From: Salvia splendens
Taxonomy: Eukaryota; Streptophyta; Magnoliopsida; Lamiales; Lamiaceae
DNA length: 64,000 nucleotides
NCBI RefSeq assembly: GCF_004379255.2
Contig: NW_024599198.1
Location: 62,001-126,000 of the forward strand
Direction of reading: 5' to 3'
Made by a program: the position numbers and the translations under genes. The notes beneath the pieces were generated by a model. The model was not told the DNA's origin, made no database searches, and saw nothing but the letters and a program-made list of their open reading frames with translations. Positions 11,700-22,658 of the stretch are shown in pieces (position 1 is the stretch's first letter; each line of letters opens with the position of its first letter).

Positions 11700-11880
11700 A
11701 AATCAAAAATCCGCTCGCCGGTCGCTCGCCGATCGGGAGGCTGCAATAGAGGTGAGTGGATCGGCGAGCGCTCGGGAATCGGCATGCGCTGGCCGAAATT
11801 CTCGCCGATTTGGCGTTCGCCGGCTGCAATAGTTCGGCGAGCGCCAAAAATCGGCGAGCCGGTCGCTCGCCTATTATTGG
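11700..11880. repeat. Subterminal GGCGAGC/GCTCGCC word array of Harbinger element 2
   Basis: Several copies of GGCGAGC and GCTCGCC alternate in both orientations, often as ATCGGCGAGC. The segment aligns position by position with the GGCGTC array of element 1, but with the word changed. Confidence 0.75.
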
Positions 11881-11891
11881 AGATGCTCTTA

Positions 11892-12170
11892 GTCCCTACA
11901 AATATCAACTATTTCTTTTATATTCTATATCTGAAAAATATAAATTTCTAGTTTTAGAAACTTTATTCTTTTAATAAAGTATAACTCATTCTCCACTAAA
12001 AATACGTGAATTACTACTCTATTTTTCTTTCTATATCTTTCTTACTTCACTAATTATGCATTAAAACTCGTGCTGAACCAAATGTCCATACTTTTCAGGA
12101 ATGGAGGGTGTATCATACTAATAACACATACACGTGGTCATTTAGAATAATGAAGTGATTTTAGATCTTA
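11892..12170. other. Intergenic, no supported feature
   Basis: AT-rich sequence with a phrase near 11995-12110 (ccactaaaaatacgtgaatt...gcattaaaactcgtgctgaacc) that looks like a decayed Stowaway-type MITE. Nothing coding is seen. Confidence 0.35.
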
Positions 12171-13149
12171 GATTGATATTGATGTGAGATTTTGGATCTA
12201 TCTAATTGTGTTTAATCCAAGTAATTGTGAATGATCATATGATTGTGAGTGGCCCAAGTCTTTAGCGGCTCGTTAACTAACATCATGTGACGGATGGCCG
12301 CAACGTGGAACTCAACATGGATCGTGGCTCTTAGCCATCTAATTGAGGCGTGTTTCTTTTGTGAGACTTAAGTCTTTTGCGATAGTTTGAGTCATTCATT
12401 CACTCTCTCTATTTGTCTCTCTCACTCCGTCTATGATTAGGGTTTTCTCTCCACATTCTCTCTAGATCTCTTCGACCTTCGTCTTCGATCATCTTCCTTG
12501 AGTGTTCTATCTCTTGTGTTGGCCAGTTGAACGTCGATTTCTCTAGCAGACGTAACTTCTATGTTGCCTTGCAAAGTCCGACGCTTGTTTGAACTCTCTG
12601 GTTCGATCTGCTAAGTCTGTGGGGATCTCGACAATTATTCGTGAGTTTTGAGAGTTTCTATGTTCTCCAAGTCTTGTGGAGACAATGCAAAGAGTTGTGA
12701 ACAATAGTGTGTTGAATGGGCTTCGTTGTGCGGTAATTAGTGAGACCTAGGGTTTGTGTGACTGGCACTTTGGGCGTCATTCCACGATTGCTCACCTTGT
12801 GGTTTTTGGTGAGATAGCATAGGGTTTGGTCGGTGCAGTTGCGTTGCAATTTGAGCCAACTTCTTGTTTTACTGTTTTGTCATTTTTTTCTATTCTTCTA
12901 TAGAACTAGTTATATTTGTGGTTTCTGTTACTACTAATTCCTCTATTTAGTGTGCTGGTAATATTATCTGATAGCTTGGACTTGAATCGGTTGAGATTCA
13001 TGTATAACTAGGGTTCAAATTGTATCTTGCACTAGTTGAATTGCGCTTTGTATCTTGGTCTGTTTTCTGAGATATTTTTTACCATCTCTCACCTATCGGC
13101 CGAAAAGAGGTCTCGGTAATAGTGAATCTGCATTGATCTAGTCCCTACA
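12171..13149 (+). repeat. Copia-type LTR remnant
   Basis: The right limit is set by CCCTACA followed one base later by TGGTATCATAGCC. This is close to the TGGTATCAGAGC primer-binding site (initiator tRNA-Met) typical of plant Copia elements. The preceding ~1 kb has an LTR-like look (TG start around 12174, ctctctctagatct leader-like sequence). No second LTR or pol gene follows; the internal region is cut off within ~100 bp by a hairpin repeat. The left boundary is uncertain. Confidence 0.5.
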
Positions 13150-13150
13150 A

Positions 13151-13165
13151 TGGTATCATAGCCCT
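13151..13165 (+). other. Primer-binding site remnant (tRNA-Met type)
   Basis: TGGTATCATAGCCCT lies directly after the presumed LTR end. It differs at one or two positions from the usual plant Copia site. Confidence 0.5.
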
Positions 13166-13251
13166 GGTTCGAGGCTGACCTGTGTGGTCGGGGGTTCGGT
13201 CGATTGCTTGCACGCTCTCCGATGTTTCTATGTGAGCTCGACCGAGATGGA

Positions 13252-13421
13252 GTTGGATCCCCTGCTGTGCTCCAACCACAGCAGGGGCTGCTACACACAC
13301 AAACATATATTTTATTAATAATTTTTTTTTAAAAAAAGTAATAAAATTTAATATTAAAATAATGGGGATGGGTGAGGCACATCAGCTCCTGCTGTGGTTG
13401 GAGCACAGCAGGGGATCCAAC
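13252..13421. mobile_element. Short hairpin element (foldback MITE-like)
   Basis: Two arms of about 36 bp (13252-13287 and 13383-13421; gttggatcccctgctgtgct and its complement) enclose an ~95-bp AT-rich centre. The arms are nearly perfect complements. There is no ORF. No clean target duplication could be assigned, so the class is open. Confidence 0.6.
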
Positions 13422-14390
13422 TTCAACTGAGACATGTGTGGTCTTCATTTGTGGGGAAGTTTGTTGGGATGCAAACCACATTCCGCATCGCATAATGAGT
13501 AGAGTTACAAGCAATATATATGGGCTATCCCAATTCCATTAGTACGAGGCTTTTTGGAGAGTGTTTCAAAAACAAAACCGTTAGGGTTCTGTCCAAAGCG
13601 GACAATATTTTTGTATGATGTTCAGGTATGGACTGATGAACCTTACAATTGCAATTATTAAAATAGATTATCCACGTCTATTTATTTGTGAATTTTAATT
13701 TTCTTCTATTAGGAACCGATTGAAAAAAATACTCTATAACCCTTAAGACTATCATTCAATCTACAATTTTGAAGGAAGATATATTTGCTCAACTTATATT
13801 ATTTCCATGAATATAATTATTAATACTTAATAATAAGATAAATAAATTCTTCTCACGTATTTATAAAATACAAATCACAAAACAGACAAATTATATGATA
13901 AATAATTTTTTTATAAGGATTACAAAACAAATCGTCAAAAATATGATTTTCAATATACTAGTATATTATTAACATTTTCTTTTTTCTTAAACTTTGCAAT
14001 TAGCCCTACAATCTACATCGATTACAGAGAGTATGAGGAGAGAAAAAATATTTATAATTCTGCTACAAATCATGCTTGAGTGACTAAATGTTGGACTAAT
14101 TTAGGTTAGATGAGTCTACTGATTATCCAAACTAAAAGATTAAATGTCGAAAATCACATCATGATTCATACTAAATATCATGTGGGAATCGAAATTCCAC
14201 AAAGATTGCATACCTCTCCAAAATTTTCTAAATTGTAATATAATATCGGTGGAAGGCTTTGTTCTGAATCAAAATACCCTCCATACTACAAGAGTTATTT
14301 AAATGTTTTTTTTTATTTTAGAGAACCATCATTTTAGTTTATTCATTTTCCTTCAAGCGTGTGTCGTAATGAGTAATTATTAGTCATATA
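13422..14390. other. Intergenic, retroelement-like debris then AT-rich DNA
   Basis: The first ~190 bp (gtttgttgggatgcaaacc, caagcaatatatatgggct, aagcggacaatattttt) have wording typical of plant LTR ends, but no boundaries can be fixed. After 13620 I see only AT-rich sequence without genes. Confidence 0.35.
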
Positions 14391-14651
14391 CTACATTCGT
14401 CAGCAAAATATTGTTCATATTTGACTAAGCGTGGATTTTAAAAATATGAAGAAAAGTGAGTGGAAAAAGTTAGTGGAATGTGAGTTCCAGATTTATATAG
14501 TATTAGTTTTATACTAATAGAATATGAGTATAATGAGTTAGTGAAAAATGAGTTCCATTTACCAAAAATGGAAAAAAAAAAGCAAAGTAGACAATATTAC
14601 GCGGACGAACTGAACTGACAAAAGTGGACAATATTAAATGGATGAAGGGAG
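14391..14651. mobile_element. Stowaway-like MITE
   Basis: Left end ctacattcgtc and right end gatgaagggag are flanked by TA on both sides. It is non-coding and about 260 bp, typical of Tc1/mariner-derived Stowaway elements with CTCCCTCCGTCC-like ends. Confidence 0.6.
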
Positions 14652-15115
14652 TACTTTCTTTGGGGGAATACAACAAAATTGAATGAACCAAGTTCAACCA
14701 AAGTGGTGATTCTATCTCTCATGAGTAAAGCATAAATAAATAGCTCTAGTAGCCTAGGGGTATTTTGGTCCAAAGAAAGTCTTTAACTATATACTCCTAC
14801 AAATTTTTCAAATGATATTATATCAATGTCCAAGGACGTCCTCTCTTGATATTTTTTTAAGTACGGAGACTACGAATGGTATTAGTGCAATTTCTATGGA
14901 CTGAGTATGTAGTTCTTTCTTTTCACCTAATCAAAATAAGACTTTAAATCATTGACAAAGAAAATAATATTAACTGCGAAATGCTGGAGTAATAAATTGT
15001 GTTCTTGCAATCATAAAAATTAAATACAGGGTGTGAACTTTCTTAAGCAATAGCGGAAAAGAATATTAATTATGGGATACTATATTTAATTCATTACATT
15101 AGTGGTAATACTATA

Positions 15116-15318
15116 CTTCATCCGTCTCATAAGAGTATGCACTTTTAGTTAGGTACGAGTTTTAATGCACAATTGATAAAGTAAGAGAGAGATAAGTATT
15201 GTTAATGGAGAATAGATCTCATCTTTTAGAGAAAAAATAATTTTCAAAATTAGAAAATATTACTCTTGTGGGACGGACTAAAAAGGAAAGAGTGCATGCT
15301 CTTGTTGGACGGATGGGG
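15116..15318. mobile_element. Stowaway-like MITE
   Basis: About 203 bp, with CTTCATCCGTC at the left and GACGGATGGGG at the right, bounded by TA dinucleotides. The internal text (ataagagtatgcac ... gagtgcatgctctt) is partly palindromic, as expected. Confidence 0.7.
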
Positions 15319-15649
15319 TATGATTTTAACATTATTATACCACAAGTGATGCCTAAAAAAGACTAAAAGCATACTCTATGGTGGTGTTTTATTTCCTAGA
15401 TAAAATTGTAACAAGATATGATCTATGATTAAGTGGTGAGATTATTTAGTAGGAGTGGATTGACTATGACTAATTATCACATGACTATCAATGTAGGATT
15501 AAGCATTAAATTCAATCTCATCAACCAAACATAATTCAAATTTAATCATAGGATATAATCTTGCAAATCGAAAATCTCATACACATAATGTTTGGGAGAA
15601 TATCTATGAACCATAATGTTAATATAAATTGTACTCCAACAGTAGTCGT
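15319..15649. other. Intergenic, no supported feature
   Basis: AT-rich DNA between a MITE and the next element. No ORF with any recognisable content. Confidence 0.4.
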
Positions 15650-16112
15650 TTAGAACATTAGCAATGGGGTCGATCACAAGGGCCGAGCGATCGCGCCCCT
15701 CCATCAGCTCCCACCGGCTCCCATTGTACAGAGGGAGCCGATGGTCACTCCATTCCGCCTCCACCCCAAGGCCGATAAATCGGCCAAGCCGATCTCCCCA
15801 TTTAAAAAAAAATTAATTCATCTTTTATCCACTATATATACCTTATTCCCTATCAATTCACATTCATCACTTTTCAATCTCAATCTCAATTTTACTTCTC
15901 TCTTATTTTTTTTTAATGTAGGATGTTTTATTTTATTTTATTTTTTGTTGAAATTTGCTTTTTGTTGTAATCTTTTTCCCAATATTGTTAAACAACGAAG
16001 AATTAATTTATTATGTATATTTTAATTTAAAATATTTAGACATTGATATTAAAAATAAAATAAAATAGTGATGACGTGGAAATAATATGAGCTCTGAAAT
16101 AGGCTCTGGGAT

Positions 16113-19100
16113 TAGGCATGCACACGGGTTGGAAACCGCCGGTTCCGGTTCATGAACCGGTGATTAACGGTTCATTATTCCCATGAATCGGAACCGGCCC
16201 GCCAAGGGTCCTGGCGGTTCCGGTTCAAAAAACTGCCGATTTACGGGGCGGTTCAAAACCGCTGGTTTTTGGCCTGAAATGCCGGTTCCGGGCCGGTTCG
16301 GCGGTTCGTCAATTTTTTTTTGCATTTTTTTTATTTGTTTATCTATGAAATGTGCGTAAATAAAATTCAAAAAAACACGATGAAAGTTGCAATTTTATTG
16401 AGATTACAAGTTACAACAATTACAAATCACAAAAACCTTGAGGTCTTGAAGTCTTAAACAAAAATTTAAATACAACAAGACTTCTAGTCAACAATGAAGC
16501 TAATTACAAATTACAAAAAAGACTTAGAAGTTCTGAACAATAATATTATAAGTATATATACTCTTAGTCGGCGAAGGAGATCTTTATACATAACTAAATT
16601 GAGGACACCTTTAGCAATTCAACTTTAAATGTTGAGTTTAGTCTAACAATCAACAACTATAGTAGAATTGTCAAAAGTTTCCCGGATTTAGCCTTATAGA
16701 GAAATCTATTTCATCGATTAGAGTATATACAAATACAATTATTTAATTGTATTTGCATATTTTTAAAGTAGAAACAAATGGGAAAAAAAGAAATAAAGGA
16801 AAAAGGACTTGAGCTCAACTTAAATTTAAAATTTAAGTTGAGGTGCCTACGTATCCCCAATGCTCATTGCATTAGAGAATCAAAGCCCACGTAGTTCTCA
16901 TACCTTACTTACCTGTTTGGCTTGGCCGGCGGTTGACGGTTGGCCTACGATTCATCCCCGGTGAATTCTTCTTGTGATCCCTCCTGACGATCATCCCAAT
17001 CATTTTCTTGTTCTCTGACGTCAGCTTTGGCCCAATCATCAAGTAACATCACGACTTTCATATTTTTCGCGGAGAGCTTACTTTTTTATTCATCCAACAC
17101 ACGCGAGCCAACACTAAAATCAGACTCGACGGCGACAGTGGAAGTCGGAACAGAAAAAATCTCATTGGCCATTGATGCAAGTATGGGAAAATCTTTCTCG
17201 TGTGTTCCCCACCAATCGAGGACGTCGATTTAGGCGGGAGGAGTAGGACCTTCATCACCAAAGAAAAAGAGTGAATCGAAATATAAATCTAACTCACTTA
17301 CCTTACCTGAGGACCTTCCGCCGATGTTGTAGCTGTATAGGTCTGCTAATTGGGATTGCGCATCGGGGTCATCATAATCGGCTTGAAATGCGAAGCCAAA
17401 GTTATGTTGTTGAGAGGGGGAGGTCTTCTGACTTGGTGAGTACTGTTATACTTGGTTCCATATTCGGTGTAGAGAGCACGCAAGTTAAACTCGCAGGTTT
17501 GTTGGATAATTGACCGGTTCAGGAGGTTTATTTGAAATGTTTCTGAGAGGTCTACTCCGAATTCGTCACGGGTATCCGATTGCAATGCTTTAAGTGGACC
17601 AAGATCAATAGAACTCAAATTGTTATAATAAAAATCTAAAGTCTTGGAGGTACCGGCTAATTTCCATTTTGGATCCAAGACCTTTGCAATCAAAAACACC
17701 TTTGGAATCTCACTGAAATACTTAAGCCATTTCTCAATCATATAATATAAAACACACATCAATTCAAGTGAAGAGTAAGCATTTTTTATCGCAGTTTTAA
17801 AACAAAGTGATATATACATGCAATGCTCTAAAACACGAACAACAGTGCAATAATAAACACCCGATAATTCAACAGTTGCATTTTTGAAATATTTGAACAA
17901 TTTAAATAAAGCCACGCTATGATCCCAACAACTATGCGAAAGATATAAATCATGAACGGGATAGGTTCTAAAAAAATCACATAAAGAATCTTTATGAGTC
18001 AAAGTAGAATTCAGACAATCATATGTCGAATTTCATCTATGAGACACATCCATAGTAAAATTAGTATATCTTACATTCTTTTGATGGCAATATTTCTTCC
18101 AAGCTTTGCCAATAGCTAGCTTTTGATGGATTAATCTAACTGCAGTTCTAATAGGACTAACATGCTTTTGCCATAATTCAAGCGCATCTTGTACACATAA
18201 ATTTAAAATATGACATATGCATCTTTGATGAAAATACTTACCTCCAATAACCGGAGCACAAGCCGCAATCAAATCACTAATACTTGCAGTGTTAGCAGTT
18301 GCATTATCAAAACCAACAGAAAATATCTTATTGCATATTGAAACTCATTCAAAACTTGAATAATTAAAGAAGCAATTTTTGGTGCAGTGTGTGGTTCTCA
18401 AATTCTCTAAAACCAATAAAACGCTTGTTCAAAGTCCAACTATTGTCCACAAAGTGAACCGTAATGTCCATGTATGAATGCCGGTTAAAACAATCAGTCC
18501 ATACATCTGAGCAAATGTTCACTTTGTGGCCCAAGTTAAGTAAATAACGTGATAATTTAACTTTTTTCTCTAAACATTGTCTAACGGTAGATCGTTGAAC
18601 GGTCATTCGACCTACTCTTTTGATAGTTACGTTTAAACCACTTTTCATAGTAACCTCAAATTTTTTATCATCATAAACATTAAAAGGAAAATGCTTCATT
18701 GCAGCCCATCTAGTCATAACGTCAGCAAAAATTTTTTGATCATATTTAAAAAGAGGTTTACCTAACGAACCTGAGCCACCGGGTTGGAAGTTTAGTTGGG
18801 TTTGGGTAGAGGTAGTGCCACATTCTACCGGATGCTTTGTCACCAAATGACGACGGAGGGTGTCATATCCCCCACCACTCGCAAATTTGTAGACTTTATC
18901 ACAATAGTTAAAATATGCATGAAACACAGATGTCTCTTCTTGAGAGTGCGGATCATGAGGACTTGGAATCACCACCGGGACCTTCTTGTAGCGTTTAACA
19001 AAAATATCAGATTTCAAAGCTTTTGTAGTGTTAGTGGGTGGAGGGGGGAGGCATCTCCTCATTTCCCCCGGTGCTAGACGGAATACGAGAATGAGATCTA

Positions 19101-19422
19101 TCATCATTGTTGTCCGAGTCCGACGATATAGACACGTCGTACTCGTCATCTTGTTGTTGGGAACTACCACCGCCCCTCCCCCCACCTTGATGCATTTCTG
19201 CACACCTCGCCTGCAACCCTACGCCCTAGCCGGAATATGCCCATTGGGACCGTTGAACCGTCGGTTCAAACCTGCGAACCATCGGTTTTGAACCGCCGAT
19301 TACGGTTCGTCATATTCCCGAACCTGAACCGGCCCGCTTGAACCGCCGAACTGCCGGTGCCGGTTCCGGTTCATGAACCGGCGGTTCCGAACCGCCAGGC
19401 CGGTTCGGTTTGTGCATGCTTA
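16113..19422 (-). mobile_element. hAT superfamily transposon, decayed
   Basis: The terminal sequence TAGGCATGCAC is mirrored by GTGCATGCTTA at the right. The 8-bp duplication TCTGGGAT is perfect on both sides (16105-16112 and 19423-19430), the hallmark length for hAT. Subterminal zones are full of CCGGTTC/GAACCGG words in both orientations. A minus-strand transposase gene lies inside, with several stops. Confidence 0.88.
16945..19203 (-). pseudogene. hAT transposase (BED zinc finger, RNase H-like core, hATC dimerisation domain)
   Basis: The coding sense starts at about 19203 with Gly/Ser-rich sequence and a BED-type finger region (YKFASGGGYDTLRRHL, then TKHPVEC). The first of the usual paired cysteines appears replaced by Phe (AYFNYC). 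The next parts read ICSDVWTDCFNRHSYMDIT, then at 18272-18033 RCICHILNLCVQDALELW, then 18002-17346. The hATC dimerisation block lies at about 17215-17040 (DWWGTHEKDFPILASMA, then VAVESDFSVGSRVLDE) and is followed by an in-frame TAA where family members continue with Lys/Arg. The reading ends at 16945. Several frame breaks and stops separate these blocks, so it is inactive. Confidence 0.82.
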
Positions 19423-19567
19423 TCTGGGATGAGCTCTTATTGTAGGGAGAGAGGTTCTGAAATGGGTCTGCTGACGTGGCAAGAGATAATGGAGATAGGC
19501 TTTGAGATGGTTTCGGATATAAGCCTCCATTGTGAGTGCCCTTATGTATTAGTAGCATAGAGCACTT

Positions 19568-19811
19568 TTGCCCGCACGGGCTTAACTCAGTTGGTTCCTG
19601 GGTGGTAGATTGTCCCTAAGCAGACATGATCGAATGCTGGCAGCCGCAGTGTGGGAGTTTCACCACTGTGGTGGCTCCTTGTGTGCTGGTTACCAGTGTA
19701 AGTTCCTCCCACCTAATGGGCCGCTGAGGTACCGTGTTTGAACCCCTCCATAGCGATGTCGGGCCGGGTTATGGGGGCGCCTGGGGTGAGCGAATCACCT
19801 TTTGTCCCTAA
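19568..19811 (+). mobile_element. tRNA-derived SINE
   Basis: A 13-bp duplication GCATAGAGCACTT flanks the element exactly (19555-19567 and 19812-19824). The 5' part has an A-box-like sequence (gcttaactcagttggttc). A B-box-like sequence (gatcgaatgct) follows at about tRNA spacing, as expected for an RNA polymerase III promoter. The 3' end is ttttgtcccta rather than a long poly(A). It is about 244 bp long and non-coding. Confidence 0.72.
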
Positions 19812-19973
19812 GCATAGAGCACTTAAATTTGGGATTAGCGTAGCATTTAATATATTCCAGTCTGAAGCCTGCAGCAACTCAGGTGGAATAATGAGGTCCA
19901 ACATATACTATATTCTTTTACTGTTTTTCCTGTGTATGAAACTTAAATTTTTAAGTACTACTACTATGTTTTA

Positions 19974-20194
19974 CTGCCTCCCTCCGTCCCACTCAAGATG
20001 TCCTTATTCATTCTTGATTGGCATGAGATTTTACAAAGTATTGTTAGATAGAATAAAGTAGAGAAGAAAAACATAGTTGAATATTTTAATGATGAGAAAG
20101 GAGAGAAGAAGTTATTTACAAATTTAGAAAATGGTCATCTTGATTGGAATGAACAAAAAATGAAAGGTGGTCATCTTTAATGAGATGAAGGGAG
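19974..20194. mobile_element. Stowaway-like MITE
   Basis: Ends ctgcctccctccgtccc and gatgaagggag are flanked by TA. The interior is AT-rich and non-coding, about 220 bp. Confidence 0.65.
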
Positions 20195-21491
20195 TATCTT
20201 TTTTGGATAACATAAAATATAATACTCCATGTTTTAATTATTTTGGACAATGTTGTTGTTTTGAAAATTTTACCTTAACATATAAACTTCACCCATGTTT
20301 TAACTGCAACATTTGATGTCATAAATTTCAGCTGTAAACTCATCTACTCCATTTTTGGGATTTTTCCCATTCCACTTAACAAATTAATGATTTTAAAGGA
20401 TAGTTGTTGGTTTCTTGAAGTCGAATCAAATGTAGTTATTCATGTGTTATGGCTCTAACAATATTGTGTGAGTACTTATAACATGATATTGTATTTAGTA
20501 TATTTATTTTGCAACTTAAATAGTATTTTATAAAAAAAATACATGCTATCAATTTTTTAAGAATAATTAATCAAAAAGAAAACAAAGAATTAACAAGTAA
20601 AAATGAAAAGTGGATTTTTAAATACCAAACTGAACAAGGCAAATAAAATAATTTAAAGAAATAAAGTAAACAAAAATAAAGGACCCCCAAACAAAAGAAA
20701 CAATTTGCTATTTCTTCCAATTTGCAATATTGAATTGATGAGATTGGAGAGTGTATTTAATGTCTATTTTTGGAAAGATTTCAATTGAGATAAATTTTGT
20801 GAGATATACGAAATTGGTTAAATGAGACTAACTTTGTGAGATGGATGGAGTATTATTTAAGGAGGATTTATGTGTAAAACTGTAAATCATTGGTATGAAT
20901 TTAAGAAAGTAGCAAATTATTTCTTACAGTCAATTTTTAGCAAAAATATACAAGTATTATGCTCGTTTGACTCATTGAGTCATTTCATAATACGGCTGAT
21001 CAAACGAATAAATTTTTACCAACTTTATTATTTTGACAGAACTTTTAAAAAAATATCAAAGTTTTTGCAAAATTAACATACCTAATGATTTTGCTCTCTA
21101 AAACTAGCATTCCATGTGACGTTTATATACTAGACTGCACCCACCCATAACCAAAAGATGGGAAATATTATTATAGGTTGGCCTCGATTTAGATTTAGAT
21201 TAAAAGAATTAAATAATAGATGCATGGACTTTAGGTCGACATTATAAAATATTATGGATACGGAGTAATTAAGAATAATATTATAGATTGAGATATCTCA
21301 CAGGACCCCTTACTGTGCAGAGCAGGGGTTGTGTTTCAAAACACAACACTTTATGAATGAAATGCATGTATGCTTTCTTTTATTCTATTTCTTTTTCATT
21401 TTCTTTTATTCAATTGTGCGTCTTGAAATGGCACAGCCCTTCTGTGCACATGAGATCTGTTTTCCACTCTCTATTTTTTCCATCTATCTTA
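20195..21491. other. Intergenic, no supported feature
   Basis: Low-complexity AT-rich DNA with short spurious ORFs only. A short palindromic phrase (gttgtgtttcaaaacacaac) lies near 21327-21346. Confidence 0.4.
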
Positions 21492-21739
21492 CTCCATCCG
21501 TTCCAACTAAGTTGAGTCAAAATTTTGGGCATAAAGATTAAGAAATTGTGTTGAAAAGCAGGAAAGATAAAGAGGGAGTAAAGTAGGTGATATAATAAAG
21601 TAAGAGTGATTGAATGATTTATTTTTTGTCAAAAATAAAATGACTCAACTTAGTTGGGACATCAAAAAATGAATACAACTCAACTTAGTTGTGACATCCC
21701 AAAAAGAAATACGACTCAACTTAGTTGGGACAGAGGGAA
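21492..21739. mobile_element. Stowaway-like MITE with internal duplications
   Basis: Starts ctccatccgttcc and ends gggacagagggaa between TA dinucleotides. The word actcaacttagttggga is repeated at the right, as if the terminal segment had been duplicated. A further Stowaway right end (gtgggacggagggag) follows at about 21818-21832. Confidence 0.55.
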
Positions 21740-22190
21740 TACTTTATTCTCTTCATTTAACTCACAAAATAACACTATATAAAATCTCGCATCGAAAAAG
21801 AAATGTTCCACTTACAGTGGGACGGAGGGAGTATATGATTTATATCTCATATATACTTTCTTCGTCCGCCAATTAAAGGTGGATTTTGTCTTCGTGCGAA
21901 TTTTAAAAATTATTTAACTTTATTAAAAAAGAAGTAAAAAAGTTATTGGATCGTGAGTTTTATTTATATATAAGTACTCTATTAATTTTATAGTAGAATG
22001 AGTTAGAAGAGTATGAAACTTACTAAAAATAAAAAAGAGGTAAATATGTATTTAAATAATTGATATCTAAAAATTACAAAATGAGATTTTGGTGACAGAT
22101 GGAAAATATAAGTAATTTTCATACTAGTACCAAATTACAAAAAAAGAGAATATAATGAGTAATTGCTATACTACATTTGTCGAATGGTAA
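21740..22190. other. Intergenic with MITE fragments
   Basis: Contains remnants of at least one more Stowaway-type MITE (gggacggagggagta near 21820; cttcgtccgcc near 21863). No genes. Confidence 0.4.
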
Positions 22191-22658
22191 GGCCATCCAC
22201 AACGCTGTTCCTATACCATTCCTAAACCGTTCCTTAACCTACTATTTGCGGGCCCCACTGTACTTTTTTACTCCATTCCTTAACTAAGGAACGGAACCTG
22301 CAACCATCCGTTCCTTAACCGTTCCTTAAATTACTATTTATTCAATTTCATTTTTTATTTTTATTTCCAACTCAATTCAATTAAAACAACACACTTTAAT
22401 AAAAAACAAAACACTTTATTAAAAAACACACAACATTAAAACAAAGTTACAACTTAAACTTAAAAAAAATAAAAAGCACACAATTAAAATCCTAAAAAAA
22501 ATAAAATTACACAATTTTAATAATTTCATCCGCCAAAGTTTGCCCAAATGTGCTCAATTAGATCCTGTTGGAGTTGGGTGTGGGGGCTAGAGTCGCGTGT
22601 CCTTGCACGAAGAGATAACCGTTCTTGTATAGACGGATGCGCTCCACTTCGAGGCGGA

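Larger units (their letters stand above)
9882..11888 (-). mobile_element. PIF/Harbinger-type element 2 (ORF1 only)
   Basis: The ends GAGCATCTCCAATAGC (left) and its inverted counterpart at the right (attggagatgctc) are flanked by ATA on the left and TTA on the right, a 3-bp target duplication with one mismatch. The element is a sister of element 1: same minus-strand ORF1, same left-end wording (cacatcatcagcact), and a homologous promoter with a TATA box at 11671-11685 (cgcgtatatatagag on the plus strand). No transposase gene is present. The right subterminal zone has GGCGAGC words where element 1 has GGCGTC. Confidence 0.8.
15653..19541. mobile_element. Harbinger-like MITE, split by a hAT insertion
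   Basis: The ends (GAACATTAGCAATGG at the left, GGGCACTCACAATGG read inward from the right) resemble each other and are flanked by TTA on both sides (15650-15652 and 19542-19544). Without the hAT element (16113-19422 plus one target copy) it would be about 570 bp and non-coding. The left arm contains ggccgat/atcggcc words, again a short repeated subterminal motif. Confidence 0.55.

Noticed and set aside
12658..13514. Small ORFs within the Copia LTR and hairpin region
   Set aside because: Short, without domains, and overlapping non-coding repeat structures.
19568..19640. A functional tRNA gene
   Set aside because: Box A/B-like words exist, but no cloverleaf with acceptor pairing; the flanking 13-bp duplications identify a SINE.
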